From Fibrobacter sp. UWR3 (lineage in GTDB: Bacteria > Fibrobacterota > Fibrobacteria > Fibrobacterales > Fibrobacteraceae), in the NCBI RefSeq assembly GCF_900143055.1, contig NZ_FRCW01000011.1, forward strand, positions 48,927 through 112,926: DNA of 64,000 bases, read 5' to 3'. Position 1 is the first letter of the stretch, and every line of letters begins with the position of its first letter. The translations under genes were made by a program, and so were the position numbers. Of the stretch, positions 9,110 through 17,674 are shown one piece after another. Under the pieces are notes generated by a model. That model was not told where the DNA came from and ran no database searches. It saw only the letters and a list, made by a program, of their open reading frames with translations.

Positions 9110-9170
9110 CATTCTGTCCATAGGAACTCCCTAGCGGGGGTTCCTTTTTGCGCTTTTTTCAAGTAATTTT
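9105..9170 (+). promoter_or_regulatory. hemicellulase-cluster dyad plus -10 box (GH5 gene)
   Basis: TTTGA-N7-TCCAT (9105-9121) overlaps the last codons of the GH127 gene, and TAATTTT is at 9164-9170, again 43 bp after the dyad. The terminator of the GH127 gene lies between the dyad and the -10 box. Confidence 0.6.
9123..9149 (+). terminator. rho-independent terminator after GH127 gene
   Basis: Stem GGAACTCCC / GGGGGTTCC with a TAGC loop is followed by five T. It lies inside the promoter region of the next gene. Confidence 0.85.
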
Positions 9171-9197
9171 CTTATTGGTGTTAACAAGGAAGTTCTT

Positions 9198-10862
9198 ATG
9201 ATGTTTGGTTATGGTTTCAGGCGTGTAGCCTGTTCTGTTCTTGCTGCAACAGCACTTTCGGCAGTGAGTTCCTTCGCCGTCACGAGCCAGTTCCGCGGCG
9301 TAAACTGGGCGGACAAGCGTGACAATTTCGTGTCTGACGTGCTGGTGCTTTCAGGCATGAGCCTTTCGGATAATTACCAGTCTGCATCGGTTGTTGCTGA
9401 CCGCGTTATCGGGCAGTTCCAGGAACTGTTCGGCACCAACAGCGTGCGAATTCCGGTGAACGAGCCGACGGTACTCAAGTTCTGGGATACCTACACGGGC
9501 GTTATCGACATGGGCCTTTCCAAGGGCCGTATCGTGATGGGCTACTGGGGCCCCGCACAGCCTTCGGGCCCGAAAAATATGAATGACTGGTGGAGCATGT
9601 GGGCAAAAATCGTCGAAAAATACGGCGACCACCCGAATGCCTATTTCGAGATTTTCAATGAGCCGCACATGTACAGCAAAACGGAACTGCGCGACCTTTA
9701 CGCCCAGTGGCTGAGCAAGTTCCCGAATGTGCCGCGCGACCATATTCTGCTAGACGGTTCGGGCCTTGCATGGAATGTACCCGACATTGCCGATGACCCG
9801 CGCTTCGAGGGTTGCCTTTTCGCGGTGCACGAATACACCTTCTGGAACATGAGCATTACCACCGAGCAGGGCTGGAAAAACAGCTTCAAGGGCAAGGTGG
9901 GCAAGTATGCCGACCGCACCGTGTGTACGGAATGGGGCGGCGCCATGAGCCCTGGCGACAAGGCGGGCGTGCATTACGACTACATGGACTACAATTCTAC
10001 TCCGACGAATTACTTTATGGCCTACATTCGCGGCATGTCCGACCAATTGCGCGAATGGGAAATGGGTAGTTTTTACTGGCCGGGGCTTCGCGATGGTGAC
10101 TGGTACAGCATGACCAAGCGCACCGGCGAAGGTGCCAACATCAAGCTCGAAATCGTGAACCAGTCGGGCGTGGACCGCATGAAGATGGCCTGGGCCGATA
10201 CGGTCGAGACAACCCCGCTCGTCCGTGAGGCGTATAACGGCGAACCTGCGGCGATTCCGGGTATAATCGAGGCGGAGAATTACGACAAGGGCGGAAACCG
10301 CTTCAGTTTCTACGACAAGGATGCTGCCAACAAGGGCGAGACCTACCGCGAAGATGCCGTAGATGTCGTTACCCTGGAGGGCGCAACCTGTGGCGGCGAG
10401 GCCTGCAAGGGCTATGCCGTCGGGTATACGGAAGCGGGCGAGTGGCTCGAATACAGCGTGAAGGTCGCGGCAAGCGGCAAGTATGCAATCCGTGCGAATG
10501 TGGCGACGGCTTCAGAGACCTCGAAAATCCAGCTGTTTGTCGATGGCGAGGCGATTGGCGATACGGTGACTTTCGAGAAGGTCGATACCACATGGAATGT
10601 GTACAAGGAAGTTGATATCGGTGTCGCGAACCTTACGGCGGGCGAACACATCCTGAAACTTGCCATTGCGGGTAGTTACGTGAACGTGGACTGGCTCAAG
10701 TTCTGCGAAGGCGAGGCCTGCGAGGCGCCTACGGGAATCCGTGAAATCATGCCCGCATCCGTTACCAAGACTTCGGTCCCGCGCCTCCGCAAGCAGGGTG
10801 GCCAGCTGTTTGTCGAAAGGAACGGCATGCGCTTCGACCTGACGGGCCACCGCATCAAGTAA
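9198..10862 (+). CDS. secreted GH5 endoglycanase with CBM6
   Basis: A 554-residue exported GH5 (clan A) hydrolase. The signal peptide is about residues 1-28. The TIM barrel (to about 335) has the acid/base E155 in FEIFNEPH and the nucleophile E245 in CTEWGGA. A CBM6 (about 350-505) contains the pattern AVGYTEAGEWLEYSVKV. The C-terminus is the short type, ending LFVERNGMRFDLTGHRIK, nearly identical to that of the GH27 enzyme. The substrate (xylan, mannan or glucan) cannot be read from sequence; context suggests hemicellulose. ATG 9198 and ATG 9201 both suit AAGGAA at 9186-9191; 9201 would give the MFG start seen in neighbouring proteins. Confidence 0.88.
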   Translation: MMFGYGFRRVACSVLAATALSAVSSFAVTSQFRGVNWADKRDNFVSDVLVLSGMSLSDNYQSASVVADRVIGQFQELFGTNSVRIPVNEPTVLKFWDTYTGVIDMGLSKGRIVMGYWGPAQPSGPKNMNDWWSMWAKIVEKYGDHPNAYFEIFNEPHMYSKTELRDLYAQWLSKFPNVPRDHILLDGSGLAWNVPDIADDPRFEGCLFAVHEYTFWNMSITTEQGWKNSFKGKVGKYADRTVCTEWGGAMSPGDKAGVHYDYMDYNSTPTNYFMAYIRGMSDQLREWEMGSFYWPGLRDGDWYSMTKRTGEGANIKLEIVNQSGVDRMKMAWADTVETTPLVREAYNGEPAAIPGIIEAENYDKGGNRFSFYDKDAANKGETYREDAVDVVTLEGATCGGEACKGYAVGYTEAGEWLEYSVKVAASGKYAIRANVATASETSKIQLFVDGEAIGDTVTFEKVDTTWNVYKEVDIGVANLTAGEHILKLAIAGSYVNVDWLKFCEGEACEAPTGIREIMPASVTKTSVPRLRKQGGQLFVERNGMRFDLTGHRIK

Positions 10863-10907
10863 ACCAGGTTGGTGCACTTCGGCAAGTTCAGTGACCTAAG
10901 TTGAATC

Positions 10908-10973
10908 ATTGATAAGTTGTCAACGAGAACTCCCTTTCCGGGGGTTCTTTTTTTATTCGTAAATGGTAATTTT
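10908..10973 (+). promoter_or_regulatory. hemicellulase-cluster dyad plus -10 box (GH141-like gene)
   Basis: ATTGA-N7-TCAAC (10908-10924) is followed 43 bp later by TAATTTT (10967-10973). As at the GH5 gene, the upstream gene's terminator lies between the two elements. Confidence 0.6.
10927..10954 (+). terminator. rho-independent terminator after GH5 gene
   Basis: Stem GAACTCCC / GGGGGTTC with a 5-nt loop is followed by seven T. Confidence 0.85.
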
Positions 10974-11022
10974 CGGGATAGGGATTCCCCCTTGGTGTAA
11001 AAACGGGAAAAAAGAGGAAATT

Positions 11023-13638
11023 ATGGGAACGAAGTCGTTACTATCCTTCTGTTTGGTGATGTCGGGCATGTCTCTGGCCGCGACGCAGGCAACCTTCTAT
11101 GTGGCCCCCTCGGGCAGTGATGCTGCCGCGGGTACAAAAGATGCTCCCTTCAAGACGATTACGCAGGCCCAGAAGGCCGTGCGCGCCATAAACGGCTCCA
11201 TGACGGGCGACATCGAGGTAATTTTACGCGAAGGCACCTACGCGCTCCCCGCAACCATTGCATTTGACGAACGCGACGGTGGCAAGGACGGTCACTACGT
11301 GCGTTACAAGGCTGCCGATGGCGAAAAACCGCTCATTACGGGCGGTATGCCCATTACGGGCTGGACCATTCACGACGAGGCGAACAACATCTGGAAAGCC
11401 GAAGGCGTGGAAGGCCGATTCCGCCAGCTTTACGTGAACAACCGTAAGGCTGTTCGCGCATGCTTCCCCAATGTGATTGACGCAAAGGAAAAAGGCAACG
11501 GCGGTTTCGACCACGATTTTGTGCGACTCACGAAGGTGGACTCTACGGGCCGTGCCTTCGATGTCTCTGCCGACTACATCAAGAATATCAAGAACATCGA
11601 GGATGTCGAAATCCACTTGATGATTGCCTGGTCCGAAAACATTTTGCGCTTGGAAAAGGCCCAGGTAAACGGCGGCACCGCAAAGCTCATCCCCAAGGAT
11701 CCTGAACGCACCAAGCTGTTCCACCGCGCTTTCCCCATGCTCGGCACCGCCTTCATGAGCAATCCGCCCAAGCAGCAGGTTTTCTATCTGGAAAATTCCT
11801 ACGACCTGATTGACGCTCCGGGTGAATGGTACCTGGACGAAAAGAATCAAACGCTTTATTACAAGCCCCGTGAAGGCGAAAGCATGGCGACTGCCCACGT
11901 GGTTGCACCTCGCCTCAATACTTTGTTCAGCGTTTTGGGTAAAGACACCAAGAACAAAGTGGGCTACATGTCTTTCGAAGGCTTGACCTTCGCCCATTCC
12001 AACTTTACACGCCCTAGCGAAGAAGGCTTCTTGGATTTGCAGGCGGCAAACTTCAACGTAGACGTGCTTCCGGATCCAAGCCGCGGAAACTGGGAAAAGC
12101 TGAACAGCAACAAGTACTTGCTGTGGCGCCCCGATGCGGCCTTCCGCGTTGAAAATGCCCATCACTTTTTGGTGCAGGGCAACGTGTTCTCGCAGATTGC
12201 GGCTACGGGCCTCGACTTTGTCTCCGGCACCAACGACGACATGATTCAGGGCAACGCCTTCTTCGAAATCGGCGCTGCGGGCATTATGCTCGGCAAGTTC
12301 TATCAGGACTCCACGACCGAAATCCATATCGCCTACAACCCGAGCGACAAGGACGAAATCAGCACTCGCGATACGGTCAAGAACAACCTGGTCACCAACG
12401 TGACGAACGAGCATCAGGGTGCCGTAGGTATTGGCGCAGGTTACCCGCGCTATGTGGTGATTGAACACAACGAAGTCTCTTACACGTATTACTCCGGCAT
12501 TTCCATCGGTTTTGGCTGGACAAAGGCTCAGACCGCCATGACCAACAACCATGTGAATTGGAACGAAATTCACCACATTGCCCGCCTGCTTTGTGACTCG
12601 GGCCCGATTTACACTTTGAGTAACCAGGGCACCGGTAGCGAAATCCAGCACAACTACATTCACGATAACGGAACTTCCAAGTGGGCCGATTACTGGAACG
12701 TGCCTATCTACCTGGACGAAGGCTCCAGCGGCTTTACCGTGAAAGAGAACGTGTTCAAGAATTCTCCCGCAGGTGTGGGTCAGAACCAGGCTGGTCAGAA
12801 TAATCTCCAGCAGTCCAACAACTATTACAGCGACGAAGTCGTGAACAACGCTGGTATCGAGAAGAATTTCCGTTACATCCGCGACATCAAGGAAATTCCG
12901 CTCGCTGACTTCAGCAACACCGTGACGCAGGAAGCCTTCAAGGCCGTGGCGACCCTTCCAGGAACCATCCAAGCCGAAGACTACGATGTGGGCGGCCAGA
13001 GCGTTTCTTACAGCGACAAGGACTTCGTGAACGAGGGCAACACCTATCGCGAAGACGGCGTGGACGTGGTGGGCTTCGGCTGCTCCGACACGCTCAATAC
13101 CCAAGACTGTAAGGGATTCGCCATCGGTTACACGCAGGCAGGCGAATGGCTCGAATACAGCGTGAATGTGACTACGGCGAGCAAGTACGTGTTCCGCGCG
13201 AACGTGGCGACCGGCCTTGAGGGTGGTAGCTTCCGCCTGTTCCTTGACGGCAAGGCGGTTTCGGATACGATTCCTGTGCCGCAGGGCGAAGACTGGAATA
13301 CCTATGCCACAATTGACGGCGAAACTAGCGAACTTGCGAAGGGCGAACACATTCTGAAAATTCAGTTCACCGGCAGTTACGTGAATCTTGACTGGATAAA
13401 GTTTGCGCTCACTGCCGAGGAACTTACCCCCGTTCGTCAGGTTTCCGGAATGCGCCTAGACCTCGGCGAACGCGGCTACGACGTGTTCGGCATGAACGGC
13501 AAGTTTGTCTGTAGAATCGAAGGCGTAGCGGCCGCGGGTGGCATCAAGGCGGCCCTCTCTGCGAAGGGCGTGAACCCCGGCATGTACGTGGTCCGCGGGC
13601 TCGACAGCAAGAAGGCGATTCGCGTCAACTTGCATTGA
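11023..13638 (+). CDS. secreted GH141-like parallel beta-helix enzyme with CBM6
   Basis: An 871-residue exported protein. The signal peptide (MGTKSLLSFCLVMSGMSLA) is followed by TFYVAPSGSD and a right-handed parallel beta-helix running to about residue 640. The opening block, the RQLYVNNRKAVRACFPN segment and SFEGLTFAHSNF resemble GH141, a family with known fucosidase and xylanase members, so activity on xylan side chains or backbone is plausible but unproven. A CBM6 spans about 645-800 and a long C-terminal module (YDVFGMNGKFV...GMYVVRGLDSKKAIRV) ends the protein. ATG 11023 is chosen because AGAGGA precedes it and it gives a clean signal peptide; the reading frame is open about 60 nt further upstream without a ribosome site. 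Confidence 0.75.
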   Translation: MGTKSLLSFCLVMSGMSLAATQATFYVAPSGSDAAAGTKDAPFKTITQAQKAVRAINGSMTGDIEVILREGTYALPATIAFDERDGGKDGHYVRYKAADGEKPLITGGMPITGWTIHDEANNIWKAEGVEGRFRQLYVNNRKAVRACFPNVIDAKEKGNGGFDHDFVRLTKVDSTGRAFDVSADYIKNIKNIEDVEIHLMIAWSENILRLEKAQVNGGTAKLIPKDPERTKLFHRAFPMLGTAFMSNPPKQQVFYLENSYDLIDAPGEWYLDEKNQTLYYKPREGESMATAHVVAPRLNTLFSVLGKDTKNKVGYMSFEGLTFAHSNFTRPSEEGFLDLQAANFNVDVLPDPSRGNWEKLNSNKYLLWRPDAAFRVENAHHFLVQGNVFSQIAATGLDFVSGTNDDMIQGNAFFEIGAAGIMLGKFYQDSTTEIHIAYNPSDKDEISTRDTVKNNLVTNVTNEHQGAVGIGAGYPRYVVIEHNEVSYTYYSGISIGFGWTKAQTAMTNNHVNWNEIHHIARLLCDSGPIYTLSNQGTGSEIQHNYIHDNGTSKWADYWNVPIYLDEGSSGFTVKENVFKNSPAGVGQNQAGQNNLQQSNNYYSDEVVNNAGIEKNFRYIRDIKEIPLADFSNTVTQEAFKAVATLPGTIQAEDYDVGGQSVSYSDKDFVNEGNTYREDGVDVVGFGCSDTLNTQDCKGFAIGYTQAGEWLEYSVNVTTASKYVFRANVATGLEGGSFRLFLDGKAVSDTIPVPQGEDWNTYATIDGETSELAKGEHILKIQFTGSYVNLDWIKFALTAEELTPVRQVSGMRLDLGERGYDVFGMNGKFVCRIEGVAAAGGIKAALSAKGVNPGMYVVRGLDSKKAIRVNLH

Positions 13639-13660
13639 TTCTTGTGAACGGCTATGTATG

Positions 13661-13692
13661 AAAAAGGTCTCCGCATTTGCGGAGGCCTTTTG
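13661..13692. terminator. bidirectional terminator between convergent genes
   Basis: AAAAGGTCTCCGC pairs with GCGGAGGCCTTTT across a short loop, with A-runs on one side and T-runs on the other. It serves both the GH141-like gene and the convergent esterase gene. Confidence 0.85.
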
Positions 13693-13719
13693 GATTTGGA
13701 GTTAGTAAAGAAGCTTGTA

Positions 13720-15225
13720 TTATTTCACGAAGCTTGCCGGCAGAGTGAACTGCTTCAGGAACGGCCAGCCGATGCTTGCGTCACCGTAGTCGTGGCCACC
13801 ACCCTGCTTGGTGCAGAGCACGACCTTCACGCCGTCCTGGCAGTTGGAGTATTCGTCACAGCCGTTGGAGTTCTTGCTCGGGGAGCCCGTGCAGCCATTC
13901 TTCTCTGCCCAGAACTTGAAGGTGCCTTCGGCGCCGAGGAAGTTCAGGCCGTCGTTGAATCCGCTATCGCCGCCCTGATATTTGCAGACCGGGTCGTTTG
14001 TGCCGCGGAAGTTGATGACAGAGATAGGACGAGACATCTTGCACTGTGCACTGTTGGTCTTGTTCAAGTCCATAGCTGCCGGAGCGACTGCTGCAAAGAC
14101 GTCGGACATCATGCAAGCCACGTGGTTACTCATGCCGCCACCCATCGAGAAACCGGTTGCGTAGATGCGCTGCGGGTCGATACAGGCGATTTCTTTGAGC
14201 ATGTCGATCATTGCGTAAGAGAACTTGACGTCGTCGTCGTTGGAGCAGCAGGGGCCGACGTTCCAGCCGTTACCCATTCCACCCGGTTTGCTGGTGCCGT
14301 CCGGGTAAAGCGTGATTACGCCTTCGGGGTCAGTCTTGGCCTTGTACGGAGAACTTCCGAATTCGCCATTGCCGGAACCGCCAATCGGGTGGTAGTCAAT
14401 AACGAGCGGTACGGGCTTGTCGCCCTTGTAGGCACTCGGAATGTGCATAATAAAGGTGCGCTGCTTGCCATCGACGGTCACGGACATGTTTTGCTTATCT
14501 CCGACCTTTGCAGTCTTGCCGGAGCAATCGACTACGATAGGTTCGTCGCTGCCAGCGTTGCTGCTGGAAGACTTCGGCGGTTCAACCTGTTGAGAACTGG
14601 AGGATTCTGCCGGCTTGACTTCGGTAGAGCTCGAGCTGGAGGGCCTTACCATCTCGATGGTCACACCGGTTTCGACTTCAGCCTGCATCTGGTAAGCCAG
14701 GTTTGCATAGCCGTCCAACGCGAACTGGAGCATCGGCAACAGGTCGCCCTCTTTCTTGAGAGCCTTTACGCCCTTGCTGGTTACCATGTAGGTAGCCTTG
14801 TCGCTATCGGCATTGATGCGGATGAATTTTGCACCGCGGGCGAGCTTGCCAAAGTTGAGAGTGACGATACCTTGGACGTGCCCGGGGTTGCTCTGTGCAA
14901 GGACCTTGCCCAGGGCGTCAATCACGGAAACCTTGAGGTTGTTGGCGTCCGCATTGTAGATGGTGAGCATGCCACCTTCCATGTGGATGGCCATATTGGC
15001 GACCTTCATGCCGGGCAATGCGTCCGTACCACCGCTGAGGCTGAACGTGCCATCTTCTGCGGAGGTCGTTTCGTAGCCACCGAAATTGAAGGTGTTGATT
15101 TTTACGCCCGAGAGCAGTCTGCCGGATACCTTGGATTTTACAACCCCGTCGATACTCCAGGCGAACGCCAGGCTACTAGACAAAGCCAATCCACTGGCAA
15201 TGCCCAAAAGTTTGGGAAAATGCAT
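13720..15225 (-). CDS. secreted CE1-type esterase with N-terminal accessory domains
   Basis: A 501-residue exported esterase in the opposite orientation to the rest of the cluster. The signal peptide (ending SSLAFA) is followed by a carboxypeptidase-regulatory-like domain (GVVKSKVSGRLLSGVKINTF) and a segment at about 85-165 that resembles a C-terminal sorting domain placed internally (KVSVIDALGKVL...GAKFIRINADSDKATYMV). A Ser-rich linker (about 195-230) leads to the alpha/beta hydrolase (230-501) with nucleophile S360 in GFSMGGG, a DYHPIGGSG segment, and DPVCKY and GGGHDYG in the acid and His regions. It is probably a feruloyl or acetyl-xylan esterase. Six cysteines in the catalytic part suggest disulfides. 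A TAAATTTG box (15276-15269) is a likely promoter; the 43-bp dyad was not found here. Confidence 0.82.
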   Translation of the reverse strand: MHFPKLLGIASGLALSSSLAFAWSIDGVVKSKVSGRLLSGVKINTFNFGGYETTSAEDGTFSLSGGTDALPGMKVANMAIHMEGGMLTIYNADANNLKVSVIDALGKVLAQSNPGHVQGIVTLNFGKLARGAKFIRINADSDKATYMVTSKGVKALKKEGDLLPMLQFALDGYANLAYQMQAEVETGVTIEMVRPSSSSSTEVKPAESSSSQQVEPPKSSSSNAGSDEPIVVDCSGKTAKVGDKQNMSVTVDGKQRTFIMHIPSAYKGDKPVPLVIDYHPIGGSGNGEFGSSPYKAKTDPEGVITLYPDGTSKPGGMGNGWNVGPCCSNDDDVKFSYAMIDMLKEIACIDPQRIYATGFSMGGGMSNHVACMMSDVFAAVAPAAMDLNKTNSAQCKMSRPISVINFRGTNDPVCKYQGGDSGFNDGLNFLGAEGTFKFWAEKNGCTGSPSKNSNGCDEYSNCQDGVKVVLCTKQGGGHDYGDASIGWPFLKQFTLPASFVK

Positions 15226-15603
15226 ATTTGACTCCTTTTTTTCCCAAACATCACATACATTCCATAGACAAATTTAACCTTTTGGCCTTGCGGGTAGGTG
15301 TTTTTTCTTTTGTAAAGATTTGGTTGTTTACATTTTGGTAACGGCAAATTTCGCTAAAAAAGCCATTTTTGCAAAAGGGTCATTTTTGTTGGGGCGATTA
15401 ATCCCATTTTTTTTGTAAAAATCGCCATTTTGTGTCATGGCGAAAATGTAGGAGTTTGGGGCAACGCTTGAGTGTAAACTTTTGATTGTGGATAAAACGT
15501 CAATGGAATAGGTGTGCCGGTGTGAGATTTTCGTAATCTGAGGAGATATCTTTAGATTAGGCCGGTATTGGTGAGTCGGCCATAACACATAAGGGATGTG
15601 GTT
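15226..15603. other. 378-bp divergent intergenic region
   Basis: This AT-rich stretch lies between the minus-strand esterase and the first GH10 gene. It holds the minus-strand TAAATTTG box (15276-15269), an inverted repeat CGCCAT-N8-ATGGCG (15423-15442), a second looser pair GCGATT/AATCGC around 15396-15425, and the GH10 dyad and -10 box at 15488-15553. No coding signal was seen. Confidence 0.6.
15488..15553 (+). promoter_or_regulatory. hemicellulase-cluster dyad plus -10 box (first GH10 gene)
   Basis: GTGGA-N7-TCAAT (15488-15504), followed by GGAA, is placed 43 bp before TATCTTT (15547-15553). Confidence 0.6.
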
Positions 15604-17499
15604 ATGAAAAATATTCTCTCAACGGCAACGAAAGTTGCTGCAGTCGCTCTTGCAGCGTCTTCTTTCTCCTTTGCGGGGCCCGGCATTGCCGATGGTGCAG
15701 CAAAGTTCATTGGCAACATTACTCAGTCAAACACGGCTCCTGGTCCTAACGACCAATTTACCAAGCTGTGGAACCAGGCTACCGCCGAAAACGGTTGTAA
15801 GTGGGGTTCCATCGAAGGTACTCGCGGTCGCTACAACTGGGCCGGTTGCGACGCGGCCTACAACTGGGCAAAGAACAATGGCGGTCACTTTAAGTTCCAT
15901 GCCCTCCTTTGGGGCGGCCAGTATCCTGGCTGGCTTGAAAGCCTGAGCGTTGACGAAACCAAGAAGGCGATTACCGACTGGTTCGACGCCGTCAAGAATC
16001 ACTACCCCGATATCGAGATGATCGACGTGGCCAACGAGGCTATCCGTACTGGCAACAATCAGTATCATTCTGGTTATACCAGAACCAAGATTATTCCTGC
16101 ACTGGGTGGCGATAACAACGGCGATTACGCCTTCTTGACGACCGCTTTCAAGATGGCTCGCGAACGTTGGCCCAAGGCAATCCTCATCTATAACGACTAT
16201 AACACCATCCAGTGGCATGTGGACCAGGGCATCAACCTGATCAACACCATCCGGAAGAATGGCGCTCCCGTTGATGCTTACGGCCTTCAGGCTCATGACT
16301 TGATGAGTGACGGTGGTCAGGCTGGCGGTACTGGCGGCGGCGGCGTCTGCATGAATTACAATAATTTCGTTGCTACCATGCAGAAGATCCATAAGGAAAC
16401 CAATAATTTCCCGGTTCTCATCTCTGAATATGACGTTCCGTCTACTGACGATGGCATCCAGAAGCAGTGCTATCAGGAACAGGTCAAGTACTGGATGGAA
16501 GACCCCCATGTTGCCGGTATCACCATTTGGGGATGGATCTACGGTCAGACCTGGCTTAACTGCAATGGTAAGGCGAACGGTTGCTCTGGTCTTGTGAGAA
16601 ATGGTCAGGATCGTCCGGCTCTCACATGGATGAAGGAATATCTGGCTTCCAACAAGGGCGTGAACACTACCGGCCTCAAGACTGGCGTGCTCACTCCGGT
16701 CGAACCTGTGCCGCGCAAGATGTTCAAGGGCTCCGCATTCGAGATTCCGGGCAAGATTGAGGCCGAAGACTTCGATATTTCCGGTGTCGGCGAAACTAAC
16801 GGCGTGAGCAACGTCTCTTACAGCGAAGGCGATATCGAAAACCACGGCGACGTGAAGGATTACCGCAAGGACACGACGGGTGTGGACCTCTACAAGAAGG
16901 CTACCGGCATCATCGTGGGCTACAACAGCGAAGGCGACTGGCTCGAATACACGGTCAACGTGAAGGAAGCGGGCGACTACACCATGTTCGCTGCCGTGGC
17001 TGCTGCCGGTTCTACCTCCAGCTTCCAGCTTTCTCTCGATGGCAAGGCCCTTACCGATGTCATCAGCGTTCCGGCTGCCAAGCAGGGCGAGGAGAACTAC
17101 GACGACTACAACAAGGTTTCTGCCAACGTTTCCCTCACTGCGGGGACGCATATCCTCCGTATGAAGGTAACCGGCTCCTGGTTTGACGTGGACTACTTCA
17201 CCTTCGTGAAGGGCAAGAATGCGACTGACCCCGAACCGATTGTGTCTGAAGAACCGGGCGACGATAATCCGGGTGAAGGTACGACGGTTATCGGCCAGAA
17301 CATCAATTACGACCCGAACGCTCTCCAGCACTACTTCGTGTTCGACATGCACGGCGTCAATATGGGTGTCATGAGTGCCTACGGTTTCGACGGCGCCGCG
17401 GAAATCCTCCGAACCTCCGCCGACGTGAAGTCCTCGGGTGTGTACCTGCTGCGCAACCGCTTTACCGGCGAAATGCAGAAGGTCCGTGTAATCAAGTAA
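15604..17499 (+). CDS. secreted GH10 endo-beta-1,4-xylanase with CBM6 (first of three)
   Basis: A 631-residue xylanase that cuts the xylan backbone. The signal peptide is about residues 1-24 (MKNILSTATKV... ending SFSFA). The GH10 barrel (to about 360) has acid/base E145 in DVANEA and nucleophile E275 in LISEYD. A CBM6 (about 375-540) has VDLYKKATGIIVGYNSEGDW, almost identical to the modules of the GH43 and third GH10 proteins. After an acidic linker the C-terminal module (about 565-631) reads HYFVFDMHGVNMG...GVYLLRNRFTGEMQKVRVIK. ATG 15604 is chosen over GTG 15598 because AAGGGATGTGG, the ribosome site shared by all three GH10 genes, lies just upstream. F. succinogenes S85 is known to carry a comparable xyn10 tandem; identity with those genes was not tested. 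Confidence 0.95.
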   Translation: MKNILSTATKVAAVALAASSFSFAGPGIADGAAKFIGNITQSNTAPGPNDQFTKLWNQATAENGCKWGSIEGTRGRYNWAGCDAAYNWAKNNGGHFKFHALLWGGQYPGWLESLSVDETKKAITDWFDAVKNHYPDIEMIDVANEAIRTGNNQYHSGYTRTKIIPALGGDNNGDYAFLTTAFKMARERWPKAILIYNDYNTIQWHVDQGINLINTIRKNGAPVDAYGLQAHDLMSDGGQAGGTGGGGVCMNYNNFVATMQKIHKETNNFPVLISEYDVPSTDDGIQKQCYQEQVKYWMEDPHVAGITIWGWIYGQTWLNCNGKANGCSGLVRNGQDRPALTWMKEYLASNKGVNTTGLKTGVLTPVEPVPRKMFKGSAFEIPGKIEAEDFDISGVGETNGVSNVSYSEGDIENHGDVKDYRKDTTGVDLYKKATGIIVGYNSEGDWLEYTVNVKEAGDYTMFAAVAAAGSTSSFQLSLDGKALTDVISVPAAKQGEENYDDYNKVSANVSLTAGTHILRMKVTGSWFDVDYFTFVKGKNATDPEPIVSEEPGDDNPGEGTTVIGQNINYDPNALQHYFVFDMHGVNMGVMSAYGFDGAAEILRTSADVKSSGVYLLRNRFTGEMQKVRVIK

Positions 17500-17532
17500 A
17501 ACATCAAAAATTCGCGAAATTTTGCAAAAAAG

Positions 17533-17566
17533 AGCAGATTCCGGGATTCTCCGGAACCTGCCTTTT
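17533..17566 (+). terminator. rho-independent terminator after first GH10 gene
   Basis: GCAGATTCCGG pairs with CCGGAACCTGC (one mismatch) across a GATTCT loop and is followed by CTTTT. Confidence 0.8.
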
Positions 17567-17574
17567 GGGGTGTT

Positions 17575-17640
17575 ATGGACATTTTGTCAATGGGAAATGT
17601 CTATAAACGGGAGAAAAAGTGCTGTTTTGAGGATAATTTA
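17575..17640 (+). promoter_or_regulatory. hemicellulase-cluster dyad plus -10 box (second GH10 gene)
   Basis: ATGGA-N7-TCAAT (17575-17591), followed by GGGAAA, lies 43 bp before TAATTTA (17634-17640). It combines the two half-site versions seen elsewhere in the cluster. Confidence 0.6.
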
Positions 17641-17674
17641 ATGTCCAGATGGTTATAAACCAAAGGATGTGGAT

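Noticed and set aside
13654..15231. 525-residue plus-strand frame over the convergent esterase
   Set aside because: Antisense of a gene with a clear signal peptide, catalytic motif and ribosome site.
15259..15330. Cluster dyad on the minus strand before the convergent esterase
   Set aside because: A half-site (TCTATGGAA) is present but the spacing to the TAAATTTG box does not match.
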